This document shows, in pieces, positions 18,701 through 25,181 of a stretch of 64,000 nucleotides of DNA. The DNA is from CATQGW01 sp965242565 (GTDB lineage: Bacteria; Chloroflexota; Dehalococcoidia; Bin125), in the NCBI GenBank assembly GCA_965242565.1, contig OZ251457.1:124001-188000 (forward strand), in the 5' to 3' direction. The notes below the pieces were generated by a model. That model made no database searches and was not told the origin of the DNA. It worked only from the letters and a program-made list of their open reading frames with translations. The position numbers were made by a program, and so were the translations under genes. Each line of letters opens with the position of its first letter. The first letter of the stretch is position 1.

Positions 18701-18937
18701 CCGGTCGTGTTTGAAGGCGCTTCGCAGATCACACCGCAGGCGTTCGGGGCGGCGGTTGATGATTCCGTCAACGGCCTCGGAATTCATGACGAGCGGAGGT
18801 CGCGCTGGCGGTACGTTGCAGTCGAGGATCCGGGCGAGCGTCGCCGGCTGCGCTGGGGCGAGCTCGTGTTCCTGATACGCGATTTCGATGCCGAGCCGAT
18901 CACAGTCAGGCTGTCGTCGGCGCTGGACCCTCGTTAG
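9701..18937 (+). CDS. Giant secreted SwmB-like repeat protein, 3078 residues
   Basis: A hydrophobic signal segment (LIALTLVLGLGV) near residues 16-26 is followed by roughly 28 repeats of about 90-95 residues. Each has the pattern LTLTFDQALD...PxxAFTV...VSGSTVTLTLAxAVAEGAxVTVxYTPP...DxxGNxVAxF...NxTDTAP. This resembles the SWM-type repeat of the Synechococcus giant motility/surface protein and other calcium-dependent Ig-like adhesin repeats (family recollection). The last 330 or so residues are non-repetitive, with beta-rich segments and no LPXTG motif or transmembrane anchor. Cysteines are almost absent. A role in adhesion, protection or gliding at the cell surface is inferred. GTG start four bases after the SDR stop; its stop overlaps the convergent ftsK stop by four bases. 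Confidence 0.85.
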   Translation: MSVSRASPARWLRIQLIALTLVLGLGVDSSSSAQADPLTFVSGTVVGDAVTLTFSEALDATSVPSTSAFKVRTHGSSTVRSVSNVSISGSSVTFEINVFVDRADAATVEYCASGSNCGGAIRSQDGARTFTSYGALTPITTPGPAPKVSGVTAVAYTIAIDFDRALDASTVPATSAFTVNGFTTTVRKVVIASRKVTLHVVPPVPRWQHADSLSLSLTYTPPSTNSLRTPAPSAYVAAFDRRSISVNNGKLVVSDLAVDGAAVALTFRVDIDENREPSLDQFKICAEETTSDSSCTDATNIEISGKVVTVTFPSTALVAGTTVWLRYSGTRLRGSSGSRTEVRRIENHRIVLPSTAAPTLSSGAADGSTVVLTFDSALDDTAVPTASTFEVNGTAASAVAISGSQVTLTLASAIAEGAAVSVEYTATGTTKLQGANGVAVATFTSSVTNNTDTAPAPASTSVNAAELSITFDQALDTASVPAASDFAVSVNAATATVSAVALAGSTASLTLASAVDADDAVTVSYTQPTAGGLRDSTSNRTASFGPLTAANATAPTPASATVNGALLTITFNADLDTANTPLAAAFTVAGRTVATPTVGTRSVGLSLTPAVNEGATITVSYDAALAGSGALEGAGGSAVASFSSLGVTNETDSAPAYVSGSVNGAAITLTFDQNLDAASVPPVVTQGLSTSSAFRVTVNDLRVRYSATSASGSTVTITLLAAVAPSDVVKVQYQLQTNKPLQDTSTPANQAPSFDFQTLTNTTPARASSATVTGWTLVVAFSGSLDTDPLPDKSAFSATSGADSLTIDSLSASGSTLSLRLATAVDRTAAVRVAYTPPMTNPLMDSNSRAVPAFTLDATNNTPTAPTVSTATADGATVTVTFNRTLSSTSTTAVSAFTVNTAAPTNAEVTSGQLVLTVSPAITEGVAVSVAYTPSATAMLKDVHGLSVAAFTTSATNNTDVAPSVSSATATAQALSLVFDQTLDGTSTPPKSAFSLGSGAPAVTGVSISGKTVTLALACCVLPSDTVRLTYTPDASKPLRDPTSNAVTGFAVDVTNNAQQGPSLSSAVVTGDDLRLTFSAALDTASKPPLTSFTVTVGTQTTSISSVSIAGKVVTLDLSAAVAGDETVKLAYQLPTANPLRSAGGAVAAPFSNQAVANQSPPLITSATVNGSTLTLGFDTALNTSVSPGVTAFTLTGATASSVAVSASSVTITLSAAVAEAASVRLAYSPPTDMTKGIEGTNGIRLGAVAARNVDNATDTTPVVASATVNLAQARVVFDQALAAAHVPAATAFTMTPASAAVSGVAVSGSTVTLTLAQAVAEGASAALAYAPPASGALRDATGNQVAAFSISLQNQTDTAPVLTASVVNGATLTLTFDQALDATASPPVTQFVVTGTTASAITIDGDDATITLGAAVADGAAITVQYTAPASGGFQDASGNGVASFSTRPSNSTDTAPMATAATVNASGTELQITFSEALSEAAADLPTATAFTLNGTAASVSAVAVSGAVATLTLSSSVKEGETISVAYAVGGSKLLRDADQGRGAVAAFSINAANPVDYAASPSTAAVSGSTLTITFDQAIKASVVPAATTFAVTVGGASVAVGAVAISGSEVALTLASAATAAQAVSVSYTKPMTGGLEDLSGLQTTSFGPLVAANVTPPALQSVVVDGDTMTLTFDEMLDTAAVPDASAFTMVGATVSVVAVSGKTVTLTLAAAVHETTSFRLTYTQPTTASKRLTGTNGAFVAAFRGVTVDNRTDTAPAVAAAVVNGDQATITFDQDLDTSSTPAKARFTLAGTTRTVAMVNVRNGAVSGLGEAQLTLSGAVHEGAEITITYQPATGAAGFLDPEGNAAAAFSKVAENTTDTAPLPVSGSVDGVTVLVSFDQPLDLTSEPATSKFSLSGVTATVSTVRLRNDDAAKTGSLELTLSAAVAEGAAIALTYTAPTALELSNMPGLKYLRDQQRNAASLNNFALTNLTDTAPVVSSATVDGAALTVLFDQALDAGSIPPASAFSVSGGRVVDSVSITGAELRLTLTAAVIDGDSLRLSYSTDTGNRLRDLTDNNAAAFSVDVDNVTDTAPTPQSAVTDTTGASLKLTLNEAVKEGSGTGALKDAFTLDGSVAQIASVAVNDAVATLTFSSGHEVHELETITLEYAPASGAVRLLDADQGAMAVADFQIAVTNDTDTAPVVQSMSVDGAVITIVFDQPLAGAVGPPYLNEIGQRLNAFRINVAGAHRPFQRVEIDQKQVLVRLASPVASTDTVTLQYQEQQISPLADQSDEPNRVLSFDPQTVMNVTAAAPVSATIDGATLLVVFDAALSATAPGTAAFAVEVDDVAVALSSASVSGSTLSLTLGAAVAEGASVTVAYTPPTAMSGVAGLTDAQSRAVRAFSRSVTNATDTTPIPLGATVDRATVSVQFDQPVSGAPTAAAFAVTEAGAARTIVRVEVDDDELILSLAANVDEGTAVRVAYTAPATGGLSDATNNAVADFALDARNVTALGPRPVRAEARLTELIVTFDKALDASQPPPASAFSVSWAPDVVEVVEIAGSTLTLRLAEPGAGPDSRMRLRYRASNGRLRGTAGLAVPNFTVRVEDMGKPPKLTRVVGSHDALTLFFDGPLSHRHTPPLSWWHVLVEGERIPVSFVEVSRRTVVLVLKSALPDDGSFITVYYAPRETGSRNLRGAAGHRLQTLAAAVENYTQHPPVVVEAVVDGADLSLRLSEAVHSENADAGWFSVQADGRPLDVVSADWGERSVVLRLSRAVTTREAVTLRYSPGGGIGVVDPAGLALAPFEIDVDNETPLADTLVGRQAAAELRARGTPDQPFAAALRRELVRELGWRGGLTALLDTRWLRRDRVAHSAGTPAFTAERVRLPDGVGPVQIELRPVGNRALLRDVLDGPAGMVWERDEDAPSVLSAWRVDLTDDTGAPLYGSAVLSVELPLPPSDAPLAVVVFDLHRGTWERQEYEVGEGVARLRVVAPAVIAFVALPLVDVVLGAAATPVVFEGASQITPQAFGAAVDDSVNGLGIHDERRSRWRYVAVEDPGERRRLRWGELVFLIRDFDAEPITVRLSSALDPR

Positions 18938-21555
18938 TCGAGCACCGGCACTGCGGAGTCGGCGCTGCGGAGGACCTGGCGCGAAGGGCCGCCTTCCGAC
19001 GGCGCGACGATGCCCGCCTGCTCGAGCTGTTCGATCAGCCGCTCGGCTCGCGGCAGGCCGATCCGCATGCGGCGTTGCAGCAATGAGGCCGAGACGCGCT
19101 CATGCTGGCCGGCCAGCGCCGCCGCCTCATCGAAGCGCGTATCGCCCGGCGACGCACCGTTAGCGGATACGCCGCTCGAGGCTGCGAGGCCGATGTCCGG
19201 TTCGTCGGCGTTGAATACGTCATCATCCGCCGCGTCCGTATCCTCTTCGCAGCCCTCATCGACATCCATCGCCGTGCGGAGCGTGTCGCGCAGGGCATGG
19301 TCGTCGCGGCTCGCTTCCAGCGTGGCCTGCGTTTCCGGTTCGGCGCTCGCCTCCTGCACGATATCGTCGATCATTTCGTCGATGCCCGACTGTTCCATAC
19401 CTGGTTGGTTCGGCGCGGTCCAGGCCTCGATCATGCGGTCGATCTCTTCGTCAGAGACGTATGCGCCCTGGACGCGGCGCGGCTTGATGGTGTCGGAGCT
19501 CATGTAGAGCATGTCGCCCCGACCAAGCAGTTTCTCGGCGCCGGTCTGGTCCATGATCACGCGGGCGTCGGTTTGCGAGGTGGTGGCGAAGGCGATGCGG
19601 GTGGGGAAGTTGGCCTTGATCAGGCCGGTGACGACATCGACGGAGGGGCGCTGGGTGGCGACGACGAGGTGGATGCCGATGGCGCGCGCGAGCTGGGCGA
19701 GGCGCACCAGTTGCTGTTCCACCTCGACCGGCGCGGCCATCATCATGTCGGCCAGCTCGTCGAGCACCACGACCCAATAGGGCAGCGGGTTATCGGCGCC
19801 GACCTGTTTGTTGTAGGAGGCGATATTGCGGGCGCCGGACTTCTCCAGCAGCCGATAACGCCGATCCATCTCCGCGACGACGATGCCAAGCACACGCACG
19901 ACCTCATCCGCTTCGGTCACGACGTGCGACATTGCGAGGTGCGGGACGGAGCCGTAGCCGGTCAGTTCGACGCGCTTGGGGTCGACCAGGACGAGGCGCA
20001 GTTGCAGCGGCGACTGGTACATCAACAGCGAAGCGATAATCGTGTTGATGCAGACGCTCTTGCCGGAGCCGGTGGCGCCGGCGATCAGCACATGGGGCAT
20101 TTTGGCGAGGTCGGCGACGACGGCGCGGCCGCGCACATCGCGGCCCAGCGCGATGGGCAGGCCGCCGCGCTCGAGCGACTTGCGGTATTCGTCGGACTCC
20201 AGCAGGCCGCGCAGGGAGACGACGCTGGTTTCGGCGTTGGGCACCTCAATGCCGATCACGGGGCGTCCGGGAACGGGCGCTTCGACGCGGATGGAGGGCG
20301 CGGAGAGAGCGAGGGCGAGGTCGTTGGCGAGGCGGGTGATGCGGTTGACGCGGACGCGGGTGCGTCCGATTTCCTCGGCTTTGGTGACCGGCTGGCCGTC
20401 GTCGTCGAGCAGCGGTTTGCCGTCTGCGCCACGCAGCGCGACCTGGCGAGTCTTGATTTCCCAGCCGGGCTCGATGCCGAACTGGGTGACGCTGGGGCCG
20501 CGGTTGATTTCAGCGACGCGGGCGTCGACGCCGAAGGAGGCGAGGGTGTCGACGATGATCTGCGCGCTCTCGTCGGCGCTGGCGGAAGAGACGGCGACGC
20601 CGTCGGGCTCCAGCAGTTCGATCGGCGGCAGCCGCCAGCCGTCGGTGGCCTGGCGCTTGAGCGTGCGTTTGGCGGGCGGCGGCTCCGGTTCGGGCGCGGG
20701 TTCGGGATTGGGCGGCGCCGGGGGCGTGGGCGGCGTGGCGGCGAGCGGCGGCGGCGCGGGCGCGGCGGGGGCCGTTGCGAGTGCGGGCTGCATCGTCCAC
20801 TGCGGGGGCGCGGCGGCCAGTTCGGCGGCGTGTTCGGCCGCGAGGCGGGCGCGTTCGGCGGCGGCGCGTCGCTCTTCGAGCGCCGCCCGCAGCGACGCTG
20901 CGCAGTCGCGGGCGGCCTGGGCGAGCACGCGCGAGAGCCAGCAGGCGACGGCCCAGGAGGCGGAGCCGAGCGCGGCGGCCAGGCCGGGCGCGCGGGCGGC
21001 GGCTTCCTGCGCGCCGCGTTGGAGTTGCAGGCCCAGCCAGCGGGCGGCCGCCGAGGACTGGGTGGGGGCGATCAGGAACGCGCCGCCGAGGATCAGCAGG
21101 ACGGTGAGGATCGCGCCGCGCTCGCTGGCGAGCGCAGCGCCGACGGCGCCGCCCAGCGAGTGTTCGGCCAGCGAGACGCCGCCCAGCGCGGCTTGCGGGC
21201 TGAATGCGCCGGCGATGCCCCAGAGGGCGACGGCGAGGGCGGCGATGCCGGCCGCGCGGCGGGTCTGGATGCGATCGGGCTGGCGGAGCCGCAGCAGCAC
21301 GAACACGCCGCCCAGCGCGACGACCAGGGCGACCAGGTACAGGCCGCCGCCGAGCGCGGCGACGAGTGCGCGGCGCTGGTCGGGCAGCGGCGCGCCCGCC
21401 ATTGAGGCCCAGCCGGCGAGGATCACGGCGGCGGCGATGATCGCGCCGCCGAGCAGCTGTCGGCGGTGGCCGGCGATCCAGAGTGAGATGCGGTCGGGCA
21501 GCGCCGCCGAGCGGCTGGCACGTTTCTGCGCCATGTCTACGTTCTCCCGGCCCAT
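18934..21555 (-). CDS. ftsK: FtsK/SpoIIIE DNA translocase
   Basis: 873 residues. A membrane-anchored ATPase that pumps chromosomal DNA through the closing septum and aids dimer resolution. The N-terminus has four hydrophobic segments (about residues 33-52, 63-90, 100-120 and 147-165), then an Ala/Pro-rich linker. The RecA-like motor has Walker A GATGSGKSV near 490, the Walker B-like VVLDELADMMM, TQRPSVDVVTGLIKANFPTRIAF, and QTDARVIMDQTGAEKLLGRGDML. The C-terminal winged-helix gamma domain (SLLQRRMRIGLPRAERLIEQLE) should read KOPS-like polar sequences. A second in-frame ATG at 21534 is also a possible start. It is downstream of RNase J on the same strand, as often seen in Gram-positive-type genomes. 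Confidence 0.95.
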   Translation of the reverse strand: MGRENVDMAQKRASRSAALPDRISLWIAGHRRQLLGGAIIAAAVILAGWASMAGAPLPDQRRALVAALGGGLYLVALVVALGGVFVLLRLRQPDRIQTRRAAGIAALAVALWGIAGAFSPQAALGGVSLAEHSLGGAVGAALASERGAILTVLLILGGAFLIAPTQSSAAARWLGLQLQRGAQEAAARAPGLAAALGSASWAVACWLSRVLAQAARDCAASLRAALEERRAAAERARLAAEHAAELAAAPPQWTMQPALATAPAAPAPPPLAATPPTPPAPPNPEPAPEPEPPPAKRTLKRQATDGWRLPPIELLEPDGVAVSSASADESAQIIVDTLASFGVDARVAEINRGPSVTQFGIEPGWEIKTRQVALRGADGKPLLDDDGQPVTKAEEIGRTRVRVNRITRLANDLALALSAPSIRVEAPVPGRPVIGIEVPNAETSVVSLRGLLESDEYRKSLERGGLPIALGRDVRGRAVVADLAKMPHVLIAGATGSGKSVCINTIIASLLMYQSPLQLRLVLVDPKRVELTGYGSVPHLAMSHVVTEADEVVRVLGIVVAEMDRRYRLLEKSGARNIASYNKQVGADNPLPYWVVVLDELADMMMAAPVEVEQQLVRLAQLARAIGIHLVVATQRPSVDVVTGLIKANFPTRIAFATTSQTDARVIMDQTGAEKLLGRGDMLYMSSDTIKPRRVQGAYVSDEEIDRMIEAWTAPNQPGMEQSGIDEMIDDIVQEASAEPETQATLEASRDDHALRDTLRTAMDVDEGCEEDTDAADDDVFNADEPDIGLAASSGVSANGASPGDTRFDEAAALAGQHERVSASLLQRRMRIGLPRAERLIEQLEQAGIVAPSEGGPSRQVLRSADSAVPVLD

Positions 21556-21604
21556 GCAGGCCGGAGTCGCCCTGCTGCGCGCCCGACGAGACGGAGGGGG
21601 CGCG

Positions 21605-23272
21605 TCAGACTTCCACCGCCACTGGAATCACCATAGGGCGTTGACGCGCCTCGCGGTACAGGAAGGTGGAGAGTTGCCGCTTGAGGCCGTTTTCAAGCGC
21701 GCTCCACTCGACGGGGTGGTCGTCGCGCCGGAGCCGCTCGGCTACGTGTTGGATCGCGTCGTCGCGCAGGGTGGGCGAGTTGTCGAGCTCGACGAAGCCC
21801 TTGGCGACGAGGTCGATCTCGCCGGCGAGCTGGCCGGTCTGGTGGTCGATGGGGACGACGACCACGACCACGCCGTCGCTGGCCAGCTTGCGGCGGTCGC
21901 GCAGGACGGTGTGGTCGACGCCGCCGACATTCACGCCGTCGACGTAGACGTAGGAGGCGGGGACGCGGTCGACGACTTCGGACTGGTCTTCGGTGAGTTC
22001 GAGCGCGTCGCCGTCGAGCAGGATGTGGCAGTTGTCCTGTTCAACGCCCATCGACATGGCGAGTCGGGCGTGGATGGCGAGGTGGCGGTATTCGCCGTGG
22101 ATCGGCATGAAGGCGCGTGGGCGGGTGAGGCCGATCACGGTTTTGAGCTCTTCCTGGCCGGCGTGGCCGCGCACATGGACGTGCTCGTGGCCGCCACCGG
22201 AGTACATCACGTCGACGCCGCGGCGGAAGAGGTTGTCGATGGTGCGGTTGACGGCGGCCTCGTTGCCGGGGATCGGCGTGGAGGAGAGCACGACGGTGTC
22301 GCCTTCTTTGAGCGCGACATCGCGGTGGTCGCCGGTGGCCATGCGCGAGAGGGCGGACATCGGCTCGCCCTGCGCGCCGGTGCAGATGATCACGGCGTTC
22401 TCGTCGTGGACGTGTTTGTGCTCGGTGATGTCGCGGATGCGGCGCTCGTCGGCGGAGAGGTATTCGAGCTCGCGGGCCATACCGATGTTCTTCTCCATCG
22501 AGCGGCCGGTGGGGAAGACGATGCGCCCGGCGACATCGGCGCCGTCGATGATCTGCTGGATGCGGGCGATCTGGGAGGCGAAGGTGGCGATGATCACGCG
22601 GCCGGGCGCGGTGAGCAGGATCTGTTCGAGCGCGTCGCCCACGACGATTTCGGACATCGTGTGGCCGGGGCGGTCGGCGTAGGTGGAGTCGCTGCAGAGC
22701 AGGCGCACGCCCTCCTGGCCGTAGCGGGCGAGCGCGGTGAGGTCGGTCGGCGCGCTCATCACGGGGGTGTGGTCGATTTTGAAGTCGCCGGTGTGGACGA
22801 CGAGGCCGGCGGGGGTGCGCAGGGCGATGCCGAAGGCGTCGGGGATCGAGTGGGCGACGGGGAAGAATTCGGCGGAGATTTGGCCGAAGTCGATCACGGA
22901 GCCGGCGTTGATCGTGATCTGCTCGGCGTCGAGCAGGCCGGACTCTTCGAGGCGCAGGCGGATCAGGCCCTGCGGCAGGCGGGCGGCGTAGATCGGCGCG
23001 GGCAGGCGGGCGAGCAGGAAGCGCAGGCCGCCGATGTGGTCTTCGTGGCCGTGGGTGATCAGCCAGCCGCGCAGCTTGCTGCGGCGCTCTTCGAGGTAGC
23101 TGATGTCGGGGATGATGTAGTCGACGCCGTGCATTTCCTCGGAGGGGAACATCAGGCCGGCGTCGACGACGACCATGTCGTCGTCGGTTTCGTAGACCAT
23201 CATGTTGCGGCCGATGTCGCCGAGTCCGCCGAGGGGGACGACGCGCAGGGAGCCGCGCCGCACGGCGCTCAC
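21605..23272 (-). CDS. rnj: Ribonuclease J
   Basis: Metallo-beta-lactamase/beta-CASP nuclease with 5'-3' exo- and endonuclease activity on mRNA and pre-rRNA. The GTG at 23272 is preferred over an upstream start at 23329 because GGAGG lies six bases upstream. This gives 555 residues, the same length as B. subtilis RNase J1. Motifs: GGLGDIGRNM (15-24), zinc-binding HGHEDH (74-79), VHTGDFKID, STYADRPGHT, the beta-CASP segments ATFASQIARIQQII and IICTGAQGEPMSALSRMA, and SGGGHEHVHVRGHAGQEEL with PIHGEYRHL. The C-terminal domain is complete. It replaces the RNase E function in such lineages. Confidence 0.96.
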   Translation of the reverse strand: MSAVRRGSLRVVPLGGLGDIGRNMMVYETDDDMVVVDAGLMFPSEEMHGVDYIIPDISYLEERRSKLRGWLITHGHEDHIGGLRFLLARLPAPIYAARLPQGLIRLRLEESGLLDAEQITINAGSVIDFGQISAEFFPVAHSIPDAFGIALRTPAGLVVHTGDFKIDHTPVMSAPTDLTALARYGQEGVRLLCSDSTYADRPGHTMSEIVVGDALEQILLTAPGRVIIATFASQIARIQQIIDGADVAGRIVFPTGRSMEKNIGMARELEYLSADERRIRDITEHKHVHDENAVIICTGAQGEPMSALSRMATGDHRDVALKEGDTVVLSSTPIPGNEAAVNRTIDNLFRRGVDVMYSGGGHEHVHVRGHAGQEELKTVIGLTRPRAFMPIHGEYRHLAIHARLAMSMGVEQDNCHILLDGDALELTEDQSEVVDRVPASYVYVDGVNVGGVDHTVLRDRRKLASDGVVVVVVPIDHQTGQLAGEIDLVAKGFVELDNSPTLRDDAIQHVAERLRRDDHPVEWSALENGLKRQLSTFLYREARQRPMVIPVAVEV

Positions 23273-23382
23273 GGGCGGCCTCCGCTCTTGGTGATTTGGT
23301 CGGGGTGATTCACGGTTTCGCTGCCCCACGTTCTGTGGGACAGGGTAGGGGTGCGCCTGCTTGCAGTCGCGGTCGGAGGGGG

Positions 23383-23793
23383 TCAGGGGCGGCAGGTGTA
23401 GGAGATGTCGGCGACGCGGACGGCGGCGAGGGCGACGCGGTGGAGGGCCCAGATCACCTGGTCGTCGTCGGTGCAGCGGGCGATGAGCTCCACACCCTCG
23501 CCCTCCAGGAAGAGCGAGCGGCGCACCTCATCGATCAGCGCCATCTGCCCTTCGGTCAGGTCGTGGAAGCAGCGCGCGCGGCGCAACCAGCCGGAGCCCT
23601 CTCCGTGGTCGGTCACGAGGCGATCGCCGTCTCGCTCCAGCACCCAGACCTGCACCTCTTCCCCATCTGGATAGAGCAGTGGCGTGTTGAAGCAAACTTC
23701 ATCGTGCGAGAAGGGGAAGAACTCGAACTGGGCGGCGGCGTCGCGGCGCAGCAGCTCGCTCAGCGCATCGATCAGGGCGGGCTTGGTGACCAT
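23383..23793 (-). CDS. DUF1828-like protein, last gene of the accessory operon
   Basis: 136 residues from ATG 23793, which overlaps the upstream stop as TGATG. The region FNTPLLYPDGEEVQVWVLERDG followed by LVTDHGEG fits the small DUF1828 domain (tP-pDGD-tDdG pattern), and the rest is alpha-helical with WLRRARCFHDLTEGQMALI. No enzymatic motif is evident. Such proteins often turn up in mobile or defence islands with a partner of the type encoded immediately upstream. The role may be immunity or regulation, but this is not established. It closes a run of seven same-strand, nearly gap-free genes (27195 to 23383). Confidence 0.6.
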   Translation of the reverse strand: MVTKPALIDALSELLRRDAAAQFEFFPFSHDEVCFNTPLLYPDGEEVQVWVLERDGDRLVTDHGEGSGWLRRARCFHDLTEGQMALIDEVRRSLFLEGEGVELIARCTDDDQVIWALHRVALAAVRVADISYTCRP

Positions 23794-24269
23794 CAGGCGT
23801 TCCTTTCCGGCTCTTGCAGGGTACCGCGATGGATGACGTTCAGCTCTGCGCAGAACTGCCGCCAGACGCCGACCGGCTCGTCCCACTCCATCGTGATGTC
23901 CGACGGAACGTAGATCCGCCTGTCGGCAAACTGCTCGGTCCAGCGATGCTTGTGCGTGCCGCGCGGACAGTCGCAGCGGCGCTTGACCGCTCGCGTGGCG
24001 TGGCACTCGGGCTGATGATGAAACACCCTGGCGCCCATGCAGAGGCCGAGGATGCGTCCGACATCGTCGTAGAGCACGGTGTAGGACAAGTACTTGGTGG
24101 GCAAGCTCCACCACGCCTCGATCCGCAGCGGCCAGCTGGGGCGGGAGCGGACGCGCGCCGTGAACACCTGCGCTCCGGGGTGCGACGGGCTGGCCGCCCA
24201 ATCGATGTCGCCGACGATCTCCTTGGTCGGGTCGGCCAGCAGTTCGGCGAACTCTTGGTCAATGAGCAT
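23793..24269 (-). CDS. Conserved unknown, Cys/His-rich (DUF6978-like?)
   Basis: 158 residues. I do not recognise a catalytic fold. Visible features are a beta-rich N-terminus (DIDWAASPSHPGAQVFTARV, PLRIEAWWSLPTKYLSYTVLYDD) and a possible metal cluster formed by C89, H90, C99, C101, H106 and H108. A C-terminal helix follows (WRQFCAELNVI). The layout resembles proteins encoded beside DUF1828 (DUF6978 by memory, low certainty). Its ATG lies inside the 3' end of the membrane protein gene (11-base overlap) and its stop overlaps the DUF1828 start, so all three should be co-translated. A nucleic-acid or small-molecule sensor is a guess. Confidence 0.5.
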   Translation of the reverse strand: MLIDQEFAELLADPTKEIVGDIDWAASPSHPGAQVFTARVRSRPSWPLRIEAWWSLPTKYLSYTVLYDDVGRILGLCMGARVFHHQPECHATRAVKRRCDCPRGTHKHRWTEQFADRRIYVPSDITMEWDEPVGVWRQFCAELNVIHRGTLQEPERNA

Positions 24270-24777
24270 CAGGCAGGCTCAACACACCAGTCGCGTTCAG
24301 CACGATCATAATCAGGAAAAGGAAGTGGATGGCAATAAACAGCCACGGGAACCAAGACTCGAGGTCGGTGACGAGCTTGTAGGTGCTGCCACGCCCTTGC
24401 TCCGCCCGATCCCATTCCCGCTTGAACGGCCGCGCTGGCAATAGCGCTTCGAATTCGTGGACCAGCGCAAACTTGATTTTGTTGAGGTCCTTGTGCGACT
24501 TGATGATCCGAAGCCAAGCCACTGCTGACGCGATGCCGACGATGGGAACTGGGAACAACCAGACGGCCTCGCGGAATACGGCGAACTGGACACCGTAGAG
24601 GGCGACGAGCGCGGAACTGATCGTAAAGAAATTGCGTATCGAAGCCACACGCCGAGCGCTGACATTGTCGGCGGATTGGACGTAGAGCTTGTATTGCTCA
24701 ATGAGGTGTGGGTCGAACGCAGGTCCGTACGAGTCCTGTGTGTGATGGACCAGAGGTTCGTCTGCTTCCTCTGACAT
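24259..24777 (-). CDS. Three-TM membrane protein, RipA-family-like
   Basis: 172 residues from ATG 24777, two bases after the TIR gene stop. The soluble N-terminus contains the block HLIEQYKLYVQSADNVSARR (24-43), typical of a bacterial membrane family that includes Francisella RipA (recollection). Transmembrane segments lie at about 47-66, 71-92 and 142-163, with a cytoplasmic helical stretch between the second and third. Paired with a TIR-domain protein, it is a plausible membrane-disrupting effector or membrane sensor in an abortive-infection system. That role is inference from context only. GGAGG lies about 13 bases upstream of the ATG, inside the TIR gene. Confidence 0.65.
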   Translation of the reverse strand: MSEEADEPLVHHTQDSYGPAFDPHLIEQYKLYVQSADNVSARRVASIRNFFTISSALVALYGVQFAVFREAVWLFPVPIVGIASAVAWLRIIKSHKDLNKIKFALVHEFEALLPARPFKREWDRAEQGRGSTYKLVTDLESWFPWLFIAIHFLFLIMIVLNATGVLSLPDAH

Positions 24778-24779
24778 GC

Positions 24780-25169
24780 TTACCGTGCGCCTCCGATCAG
24801 CTTCTTGAGGTTCTCCCACGTCCAAGTGTACATCTTGTCAGAGGGCGACGCTGATCGCGGCTTGGTGCAGGGCTTGTTCGGATGCCCGCGCAGGAGAAAG
24901 TACTCGTGCCTTTCTTCCTTAGTGATGTCGAGCTCAACGGAGACGCCACTAGCCGTGTGGGTGTGTTCGCCGCAGAGCACGATCGTGAGGTCCGTTTGCC
25001 GGATGCGCGAGCGCACCTTCGCCTTCCAGTCGCCCGGAATGGGATCTTTCACCGACCAGTCCTGGATGCTGAACGGAGAGTCGGGGTTCTTCGCCTGGCC
25101 AGCGAGAAGATTGCGGAGATCCTCGTCGTGGTCGTAGTCGAAGCTGATGAAGACGCGCTTCGCAGCCAT
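24780..25169 (-). CDS. TIR-like (MTH538/DUF1863) domain protein
   Basis: 129 residues forming one domain. The N-terminal strand RVFISFDYDHDEDLRNLL, the central IRQTDLTIVLCGEHTHTASGVSVELDI and the C-terminal YTWTWENLKKLIGG fit the MTH538 TIR-like family. That family includes the ThsB sensors of Thoeris anti-phage systems, which make NAD-derived signals. A glutamate in SGVSVELDI sits where the TIR catalytic Glu is expected. The ATG has GAGAGGA seven bases upstream and lies 12 bases after the hsdS stop. The next gene is a membrane protein, the usual partner class for a TIR signal producer. No canonical ThsA (SIR2 or macro domain) is present. Confidence 0.78.
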   Translation of the reverse strand: MAAKRVFISFDYDHDEDLRNLLAGQAKNPDSPFSIQDWSVKDPIPGDWKAKVRSRIRQTDLTIVLCGEHTHTASGVSVELDITKEERHEYFLLRGHPNKPCTKPRSASPSDKMYTWTWENLKKLIGGAR

Positions 25170-25181
25170 TGTCTGGTCCTC

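Noticed and set aside
19102..23308. Large plus-strand ORFs over ftsK and RNase J
   Set aside because: Gly/Asp/Val or Arg/Ser-rich shadows of conserved genes.
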